From the NCBI GenBank assembly GCA_947499715.1, contig CANMPL010000001.1, positions 186,001 to 250,000 on the forward strand: 64,000 bases of DNA. The letters are read 5' to 3'. Below are positions 54,573 through 60,655 of the stretch, piece after piece (within the stretch, counting starts at the first letter, position 1; each line of letters starts with the position of its first letter). The notes below the pieces were generated by a model. That model searched no databases. It saw nothing but the letters and a program-made list of their open reading frames with translations, and was not told the DNA's origin. The position numbers and the translations under genes were made by a program. The stretch comes from an uncultured Paracoccaceae bacterium (GTDB taxonomy: Bacteria; Pseudomonadota; Alphaproteobacteria; Rhodobacterales; Rhodobacteraceae).

Positions 54573-56246
54573 CTAGCGGAACACGCCCGTGCCGCCGGTG
54601 CTGTTCAACGTCCGCCGCGCCGGTGCTGCGGGCGCTGGTGCGGGTGCGGGCGCCGGCGTCGCCCGACGTGGCGCGGATTGCGTCGTGGTCTGGCGACGTG
54701 GCGCGGATTGCGTCGTCTGCCTTGGGGCAGGTGCCGCAATCACCTGATCAGGACAGCGCACATCATCTTTCACCAGGATCTGCCGCCATAAATCAATCGT
54801 GGCATCCTGCCCGGCAAACGTCCCGCCAAACTGCTCAAAATACAGCGCGACAGAGGCGCGCGACCCGCGACCCCAATCGCCATCAATCGCGGCGTAATAG
54901 CAATTCATCCGCTTCATCTCTGTCTGGATCGCCGCGGCCAATTGCGCCTGCGGCGGGTCAAAGGCACCGGTTTCGATCAGGCTCAGATATAGCTCTCTGT
55001 TGTTCTCGGCAAAATCCCGGCGCAGCGCCACGTCAGAGGCGCTGATCTCTGATCCGCCAACCGCTGCACCATCATCCTCTGCGGCCACGTCAAAGCTCGC
55101 TTCGACCTCTTGTTCAGGGTAGCCCACGATGATCGACGGCAGCGGCAGACCACCTGCCCCCGGCACCGGGCGCGGCGTGTTTGACACCGGCTGCGGGGCC
55201 ACCGTCAGGATTGATACATCGCCCTGCACCTGTGCGACGCCCGCTGCAGCCACCGAAACGGGCGACACCGCATTGGCGACACTGACCGGGCGCACCGGTT
55301 CAATCAGCACCACGGTTTCTTCGGTCACGGTGCCAACCTGCGCGGGTGCCGCGCCAACCTCTCCGGCGAAATCCACGGCGATCCCCGCCTCTTCCCACAT
55401 CGCCAGCAATTGCGCGCGGGCAGACGGAGAGACGCTTTCAAGCATCTCATAATCTTTCTGGGTCAACGCCACTTCGCTCGTGGCGCGGCGGAACACGAAT
55501 GGCTCTGCCAATGTCGATGCCGCCCATAGCCCCGTGTCGGGGGTCACAACCTCTGTCCCGTCTTCAGCCACTTCGACCACTGGCGCTTCGGCTGGCGGCA
55601 GCAACTCGGTCGAGGGCAGACCCGGCACCGTCAGACGTTCCAGCAGCACCGATGTCAGCCCCTCACCCGGTTCAACCGGGCAGGCCACTCCGGGCGGCAC
55701 TGTGCTGAACAGCGCCAGATCCGGGGTTACCGCAGCCACATCCGCCAAGGACACATCAAGCGCCCCGGCACCGATAATCCCTTGCGATGCCCCACCGTGG
55801 CAGGTGTCCAGCATCACGACCCGCTCGCCTTCGCGGCCCAGCAGATCGACCACCTGCACGGATGCCGCTGCAAGTTCCTGCGGGGTCTCGCCCACCGCCG
55901 CGACCGGCTGCACATAGCTGACACCGTCGACGGCAAATCCGTGACCTGCATAATACACCACCGCCGGTCCGTCCTTGCCCGCCAAATCAGCCAAGGCCGC
56001 CTCGATCGCGGCCTTTTCGGCGTTCTCAAGCCGGGTCACGGTGAACCCCAAACCAAACAGCGCCTCTGACAACTTTTCAGTGTCGCGCCGCAGCCCGCCC
56101 AAGGCCGCATTCCCGGCATAGCTGGTATTGGCAATCACCAGGGCCGGCCGCTCTTGCGCTGTGGCTTGGCTGGCACCCAGACACAGCGCGGCCGCCCCGC
56201 AAAAGCGGGCAAATCCGGTCAGCATTGTCGGCACCAGTCTTTTCAT
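54573..56246 (-). CDS. Exported caspase-like (metacaspase) protease
   Basis: 557 residues from ATG 56246 (GGAAGG upstream), starting with a clear signal peptide (to about ATAQE). The caspase-like domain has VVYYAGHG (His102) and VVMLDTCHGG (Cys149), the metacaspase catalytic dyad. After a variable Val/Pro-rich middle (about residues 250-430) comes a tail (MNCYYAAIDGDWGRGSRASVALYF) like a peptidoglycan-binding/YkuD-type fold region, and a Thr/Pro/Ala low-complexity end. It is leftward, 9 bases before the M23/LT gene, probably one operon. A periplasmic metacaspase in a T6SS locus is unusual; it may process envelope or effector proteins. Confidence 0.8.
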   Translation of the reverse strand: MKRLVPTMLTGFARFCGAAALCLGASQATAQERPALVIANTSYAGNAALGGLRRDTEKLSEALFGLGFTVTRLENAEKAAIEAALADLAGKDGPAVVYYAGHGFAVDGVSYVQPVAAVGETPQELAAASVQVVDLLGREGERVVMLDTCHGGASQGIIGAGALDVSLADVAAVTPDLALFSTVPPGVACPVEPGEGLTSVLLERLTVPGLPSTELLPPAEAPVVEVAEDGTEVVTPDTGLWAASTLAEPFVFRRATSEVALTQKDYEMLESVSPSARAQLLAMWEEAGIAVDFAGEVGAAPAQVGTVTEETVVLIEPVRPVSVANAVSPVSVAAAGVAQVQGDVSILTVAPQPVSNTPRPVPGAGGLPLPSIIVGYPEQEVEASFDVAAEDDGAAVGGSEISASDVALRRDFAENNRELYLSLIETGAFDPPQAQLAAAIQTEMKRMNCYYAAIDGDWGRGSRASVALYFEQFGGTFAGQDATIDLWRQILVKDDVRCPDQVIAAPAPRQTTQSAPRRQTTTQSAPRRATPAPAPAPAPAAPARRTLNSTGGTGVFR

Positions 56247-56290
56247 CAAGAACCTTCCATCCTCAGGATACCGCACCAAACCCGTTCAAG

Positions 56291-56701
56291 CTAGGGTTGC
56301 GGCGTCAAAAACAACGTCCAGCGTTCGGTCTGCTGCGTGTCCACTTCGATAAAGTTCGCAGGCAAATGCCCCCGGATCAAACAATCGTCCACGCCGCGAA
56401 TGACAAACCTTGCTGTGCCGATGCACATCGGCGTGCTGCCATTCATCACCTCATTGCCAAAAACATCTTGCGCAAAGACGTAAATATACCGTGCCGTCAG
56501 GCTTTCCTTGATCGCATTGGCACATTGATTGGGGCCAATTGTCCACCATCCGCGGGTGACAAATGTGTCATCCTCAAATTGCCCAATGGCGACGTTCACG
56601 ACGTCAAAAGATTGATTACACACGGCAAATGCGGCCTTCGCGGTGCCCGGCAGGACACCGAGAACCATCGCAGTCAGGGCGGAAAGGGCAAATCGGCACA
56701 T
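56291..56701 (-). CDS. DUF1036 family secreted protein
   Basis: 136 residues from ATG 56701, with a signal peptide (MCRFALSALTAMVLGVLPGTAKA). The mature part fits DUF1036: AFAVCNQSFDVVNVAIG, RGWWTIGPNQCANAI, YIYVFAQDVFG, PMCIGT, FVIRGVDDCLIRG. Conserved cysteines probably form disulfides in the periplasm. Function unknown for the family, which is common in alphaproteobacteria. It precedes the caspase gene by 44 bases in the leftward unit. Confidence 0.85.
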   Translation of the reverse strand: MCRFALSALTAMVLGVLPGTAKAAFAVCNQSFDVVNVAIGQFEDDTFVTRGWWTIGPNQCANAIKESLTARYIYVFAQDVFGNEVMNGSTPMCIGTARFVIRGVDDCLIRGHLPANFIEVDTQQTERWTLFLTPQP

Positions 56702-56838
56702 GCGACATTGATACAACGCATCTTTAGGAATGCGAAAGCAAACTCCACCAAAGTGGGGCAAGCTTTGCGCAGAGGCCGGATTTATGGCATATCGGGCGCA
56801 TTGCTGGGGGAAGACTGATTTAGATAAGGAATTTCCGC

Positions 56839-57135
56839 ATGGAATTCTCGACCCTTCGCATCTGTGCCTTGATCGTCCTGGCCGCCTGTGTGCCCGCCGC
56901 GGTGCTGGCCAATGACCCGCCTGTCACCAAATTGCAGCAATCGTTTTCTGACCAGATCGTCACCGTCCGCATCGGTGAGATGACGGAAACCCGTGATATC
57001 ACCATCGCCGCCTATCAGGTGCTGATGAACCAGGGCGTGCCCACAACACTGGTGGATATGCCACCGGCTCAGCAAGACGAATTGCGCCAGTTGATGATAC
57101 AATCCACCGGATGGAGCGTTGGCGTCTTCCGCTAG
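56839..57135 (+). CDS. Small secreted protein of unknown function
   Basis: 98 residues. Signal peptide MEFSTLRICALIVLAACVPAAVLA, then a short helical mature region (KLQQSFSDQIVTVRIGEMTETRDITIAAYQVLMNQGVPTTLVDMPPAQQDELRQLM). The Cys at residue 17 is in the signal, not clearly a lipobox. Not recognised as any family. It opens the rightward series leading to the ExbB-like gene. AAGGAATTTCCGC upstream gives a usable ribosome-binding site. Confidence 0.65.
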   Translation: MEFSTLRICALIVLAACVPAAVLANDPPVTKLQQSFSDQIVTVRIGEMTETRDITIAAYQVLMNQGVPTTLVDMPPAQQDELRQLMIQSTGWSVGVFR

Positions 57136-57226
57136 CCTTCAATCGCGCGTCAAACCCCGATAATCATGGACAAAGCGTCGATGGGTCTAATACCATTGCT
57201 GCACACAAACTTTGTCCGGGGAAGCT

Positions 57227-57670
57227 ATGTCATTTCTGAAATCACTGAACCGCGCTGCCGTCCTTGCTGGGTCGCTCGCACTTCTGGCCGTGCCTGCCGC
57301 CGCACAGGACGCCGCTGAATTCTCGCTCGAGCTGAATAACGCCGCAGAAACCACCGCAGGTGGCTGCCGACTGACCTATGTCGCGACCAACAAGACCGGA
57401 CAGGAACTGGCCCAGACCGCCTACGAGGTGGCCGTGTTCAACTCTGACGGCGTTGTCAGCCGGATCCTGGTGCTGGAATTTGGCGCGCTGACCATCGGCA
57501 AAACCAAGGTCGTGCAGTTCGACCTGTCCGATCAGCCCTGCACCGGCCTAAGCCGGATCGTGGTGAATGACGTCGCCGCCTGCACATTGGCCGATGGCTC
57601 TGGCGAAGGCGATTTCTGCCTTTCGGGGCTTGTGACGGCCTCGCGATCCACTATCCAGTTCGGTATCTGA
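57227..57670 (+). CDS. Secreted four-cysteine protein, unknown function
   Basis: 147 residues from ATG 57227 (GGGGAAG upstream; TTG at 57212 is in frame but less likely). Signal peptide MSFLKSLNRAAVLAGSLALLAVPAAAQ. The mature domain looks like an Ig-like beta sandwich (CRLTYVATNKTGQELAQTAYEVAVFN, TKVVQFDLSDQPCTG) with four Cys, probably two disulfides. Not assigned to a family. Just upstream of the exbB-like gene but separated by a terminator at 57678-57700. Confidence 0.72.
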   Translation: MSFLKSLNRAAVLAGSLALLAVPAAAQDAAEFSLELNNAAETTAGGCRLTYVATNKTGQELAQTAYEVAVFNSDGVVSRILVLEFGALTIGKTKVVQFDLSDQPCTGLSRIVVNDVAACTLADGSGEGDFCLSGLVTASRSTIQFGI

Positions 57671-57677
57671 TCCATTC

Positions 57678-57706
57678 CGGCCCGCAGCCTCTGCGGGCCG
57701 CTCGTT
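57678..57706 (+). terminator. Intrinsic terminator before the exbB-like gene
   Basis: CGGCCCGCAG (57678-57687), loop CCT, CTGCGGGCCG (57691-57700), a perfect 10-base stem followed by CTCGTTTT. The exbB-like operon may therefore have its own promoter or depend on read-through. Confidence 0.75.
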
Positions 57707-57724
57707 TTCTGACAAAGGCATTCC

Positions 57725-58366
57725 ATGAACGCTCCTGATCTCTCGGCCTTGAACACGTCCACCCTCGCCGTGTTTGCGGCCCTTGCCATCATGTCTCTGC
57801 TGGCCGTCACGGTCGCCTTCTTCAAGATCTTCCAATTCGCCCGCATGGGCGTGGGCCGTGGCCGCGCTGCCGAAGACATCCTCGAAGACTGGCTGGGTGG
57901 CCGTGCTGACGCCGCCCTGTCCCGTGCCGCCGAACGTCGCTTTGTCTTGGCCCGTGTGCTGCAATCGGTCTTCTCTGGCCTGCGCGCCCGCCCCGACAAT
58001 TCCGAATTCGCAGAAGAGCTGGGCCGACAAACTGCATTGGTCGAACTTGGCAACATGACCAGCCGGATGCGCGTGCTGGAAACCGTGGTGCAAGCCGCCC
58101 CGATCCTTGGCCTGCTGGGCACAGTGATCGGGATGATCGATGCCTTTTCGACCCTCGCCAGCGCTGACGGCGCAGTGGATCCGACGCAACTTGCCGGTGG
58201 TATCTGGACCGCTTTGACCACCACCGCCGCTGGCCTTGCCATCGCGCTGATCACCTACTTCATCGCAACTTGGCTTGAAGGCCGGATTGAAACCGAACGT
58301 CAATCGATCGAGACGCTGATCTCTGCCGCGATCCATGGGCGCGTTGACGCCAACACGCCGCAATAG
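57725..58366 (+). CDS. MotA/TolQ/ExbB proton-channel family protein
   Basis: A 213-residue three-TM protein. TM1 (TLAVFAALAIMSLLAVTVAFFKIFQFA), a cytoplasmic loop, then TM2 (LETVVQAAPILGLLGTVIGMIDAF) and TM3 (GIWTALTTTAAGLAIALITYFIATW) carry the ExbB/TolQ signatures. The ExbB pentamer forms a proton-driven rotor/stator with an ExbD dimer. It is part of exbB-exbD-exbD'-tonB-like, 3 bases from the first exbD gene, inside a T6SS locus rather than at an iron-uptake or tol-pal locus. Confidence 0.92.
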   Translation: MNAPDLSALNTSTLAVFAALAIMSLLAVTVAFFKIFQFARMGVGRGRAAEDILEDWLGGRADAALSRAAERRFVLARVLQSVFSGLRARPDNSEFAEELGRQTALVELGNMTSRMRVLETVVQAAPILGLLGTVIGMIDAFSTLASADGAVDPTQLAGGIWTALTTTAAGLAIALITYFIATWLEGRIETERQSIETLISAAIHGRVDANTPQ

Positions 58367-58369
58367 ACC

Positions 58370-58822
58370 ATGTCCAAGGCCCGATCAAAGGTCGCTCTGC
58401 CCCGGCACACCGGGCGCTATAACATCACGTTGACCCCTCTGGCCGACGCGATGTTTCAGCTTTTGATCTTTTTCATGCTGTCCTCCAACCTCGCGCCCTA
58501 TTCCCTGCTGACCATCCGCACCGGGCTGACCGGCGAAGAAGGGGCGCAATCCTCAGGCCAGGACATCCCCGACCAGATCGCCGAGGCCCCGCCAAACGCC
58601 GCCATCTGGACCGTTGACGCCGGTCAGGTCACAGCCCAAGGCCAGCGGTTTGAACCCAGCCAGCTTTCGGCGCTCGCCATGGCCCTTGCTGCCAATGATG
58701 ACGCCGCCGTCGTGCTGATCCTGCGCGAGACCGCGCAAGTGCAGGATCTCTCGAACGTGCTAGAGGCACTGACCGCCGCCGGTGTCGTCTCTGTCCAAAT
58801 CGCTGAAAGCGGGGGCGCATAG
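58370..58822 (+). CDS. ExbD/TolR family protein with the conserved TM aspartate
   Basis: 150 residues: short N-terminus, one TM and a periplasmic domain. The TM motif TPLADAMFQLLIFFM aligns with E. coli ExbD VTPFIDVMLVLLIIFM, so the Asp is in the position of the proton-carrying Asp25. The periplasmic domain (AAIWTVDAGQVTAQGQRFEPSQLSALAMALA) is the usual ExbD/TolR fold. Immediately followed by a second ExbD-like gene with no gap. Confidence 0.9.
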   Translation: MSKARSKVALPRHTGRYNITLTPLADAMFQLLIFFMLSSNLAPYSLLTIRTGLTGEEGAQSSGQDIPDQIAEAPPNAAIWTVDAGQVTAQGQRFEPSQLSALAMALAANDDAAVVLILRETAQVQDLSNVLEALTAAGVVSVQIAESGGA

Positions 58823-59227
58823 ATGCAGGCTCTTCCCCGCCCCAAAAAGCCGATCCAACTTGATGTCTCGCTTGCCATCGTCAACATCGTGCTTCTGCTG
58901 ATCTTCTTCTTCCTTGCCACCGGGCAGCTGATGAACCCGCCTGCGCAAGGCGTTGATCTGGCCGAAACCACGGACCTGCCGCTTGACCAGCTCCCCTCTC
59001 CGATCCTTGTGGTCGACCCCGCGGGCAACTGGGAATTGGACGGCCAGCCGCTTGCGCCCGACCTTTTGGGCGTCAGCATCGCGGACCTGCCGCAGCCACT
59101 GACCCTGCACATCCTCATTTCGGGCGACGCCCCCGCCGGCACATTGCTTGAGATTGTGAACAGGCCGGAACTGACCGATATCAACATGAAACTGGTCACC
59201 CTGCGCGTGCCGGGTGAAGACGCATGA
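58823..59227 (+). CDS. ExbD-like protein lacking the proton-carrying aspartate
   Basis: 134 residues with one TM (LAIVNIVLLLIFFFLATGQLM) and an ExbD-like periplasmic domain. Aligning its LLIFF with the upstream paralogue puts Val where the paralogue has the essential Asp (Asn one place on), so it probably cannot carry protons. It may form an asymmetric heterodimer with the intact ExbD inside the ExbB ring, or be a structural variant. ATG follows directly after the upstream stop, and its own end overlaps the TonB-like start. Confidence 0.82.
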   Translation: MQALPRPKKPIQLDVSLAIVNIVLLLIFFFLATGQLMNPPAQGVDLAETTDLPLDQLPSPILVVDPAGNWELDGQPLAPDLLGVSIADLPQPLTLHILISGDAPAGTLLEIVNRPELTDINMKLVTLRVPGEDA

Positions 59228-60564
59228 CCGGGCGTGGCGGCAAACCAATCCACTGGGTCGAGGCGTTTGGCCTGTCTGCACTGGTGCACGTGGGCCTTGT
59301 GTTCTTTGCACTGGATTTCGTGAACGACCTACAGCTTTTCTCGGAATCCGAGGATGAAGCCACCGTCGATATCATCGTCACCAGCCTGCAATTCGACAAT
59401 ATCACCATCGAACAACCGTCGGATACCACCGGGGCCGAGGGCGACGTTGGCGAAGGCCTTGAAACACCGCCCGACGCGCCAGAAAGCCTGCCCGCCCTCG
59501 CGCCGGAACCCGCGCCAGAGCCAGAGCCGGAACCCGCCGTCGAACCTGACGAACCCGAAGAACTCGTCGCCGAAACGCCCGATGCGGTCGAACCAGAGGC
59601 GCTGACACCCGAACCCGTGGAACCAGAGGCGCTGACCCCCGAACCCGTTCAGCCAGAACGCGCCGATGCGCCAGAGGCGCTGCAACCGGTTGAGGCTGAA
59701 CCAACTGCCCTTGCCCCCGAACCCCTTAGCCCGCTGCGCCCCGATGATGATACGATCGCCGCCCTTGCCCCGATCGACGGCGGCGCGCCCGAACGGCTTT
59801 CAGCCGCCGCGCCTTCGATTGCACCTGTCGCCGTTGCCCCGGCGACCGCTGGCACAACGACCCGCATCGCACCCGTCTCAACCCGGCCACAACTGACACC
59901 GCCCGCGCCGCGCCGCCCCGCCGTGGAACCCCCCGCGCCCGGCAGCCCGCAGGCCGTCGTGAACGAACTGGTCGCCAAGATCCGCGCCAATACCTCTGAC
60001 GCCTGCCTTGTCGCGATGCCGCAGCAAGGGGCAGATGGCGCACCGGAACTTGTGATGCTGGCCGCCGATGAACCCAGCATTACAACCTTCGCCGCTGATG
60101 TCTTGTCAGAGATTGAACCCCGCCCTTCCCAGCGCGGCGTGCTGATTGATCCGCGCCAATGCGCCGCGGCCACCTTCATCCGCGAAAACACCAGCTATCC
60201 CGCCTTCCGCCTTTCGCTTGGCGTGGTCGAGGATCGCTTGCCGTCCGGCGAAGAACTCACCGGCGTCGTTGGCCGCGCGGCGGGTGCTTATGTGACGCTT
60301 TTGCTGGTGGATGATAACGGCGTGGTGCAGGACATTGGCAACTACCTGACCTTCGCCGGGGCCGACGCCCGTTTTGCGGCACCGATGCGACGGGAAGGGG
60401 CCGCGCGCGACACATCCCAGATGTTGATCGCCTTGGCCACCGACGCCCGCCCCCGCACCCTTGATACGCAGAACGGTCAATTGGCCGAAGACTTCTTTCC
60501 TGCCCTCAAGGCCGAGATTGGGACCAATATCCCGCTGGTCATGATCCCGTTTGAAGTGCGTTAA
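59224..60564 (+). CDS. TonB-like transducer with a novel C-terminal domain shared with the T6SS kinase
   Basis: 446 residues. The N-terminal TM (WVEAFGLSALVHVGLVFFAL) has the SxxxH motif of TonB (Ser18, His22) that engages ExbB/ExbD. A Glu/Pro-rich periplasmic stalk (about residues 80-250; includes a 30-base tandem repeat at 59591-59650) follows. Residues 254-446 (bases 59983-60564) are not a recognisable TonB C-terminal domain, but resemble the extracytoplasmic end of the kinase at 60656-63283: ACxxA (Cys261), RPxxxxxIxPxxCAA (Cys313, 52 residues on), QMLIALATDA, AEDFFPALKAEI. Probably the energised partner of a sensor. ATGA overlap with the upstream gene. Confidence 0.78.
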   Translation: MTGRGGKPIHWVEAFGLSALVHVGLVFFALDFVNDLQLFSESEDEATVDIIVTSLQFDNITIEQPSDTTGAEGDVGEGLETPPDAPESLPALAPEPAPEPEPEPAVEPDEPEELVAETPDAVEPEALTPEPVEPEALTPEPVQPERADAPEALQPVEAEPTALAPEPLSPLRPDDDTIAALAPIDGGAPERLSAAAPSIAPVAVAPATAGTTTRIAPVSTRPQLTPPAPRRPAVEPPAPGSPQAVVNELVAKIRANTSDACLVAMPQQGADGAPELVMLAADEPSITTFAADVLSEIEPRPSQRGVLIDPRQCAAATFIRENTSYPAFRLSLGVVEDRLPSGEELTGVVGRAAGAYVTLLLVDDNGVVQDIGNYLTFAGADARFAAPMRREGAARDTSQMLIALATDARPRTLDTQNGQLAEDFFPALKAEIGTNIPLVMIPFEVR

Positions 60565-60655
60565 CCCGACCGTACGGTTAACGCGGCTTAAAACTCTCAT
60601 GCATATGGTATGTGGCCACTATGTGCATGGGTTGTGCATGGTTTGTGCATACCCC
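60558..60655. repeat. Stem-loop and helically phased repeats between convergent genes
   Basis: GCGTTAACC (60558-60566) and GGTTAACGC (60576-60584) form a perfect 9-base stem overlapping the TonB-like stop codon. Further on, three direct repeats of TGTGCATGG start at 60622, 60633 and 60644 (the third is TGTGCAT only), exactly 11 bases apart, one DNA turn. They could be a protein-binding array or a remnant of duplication. Confidence 0.55.
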
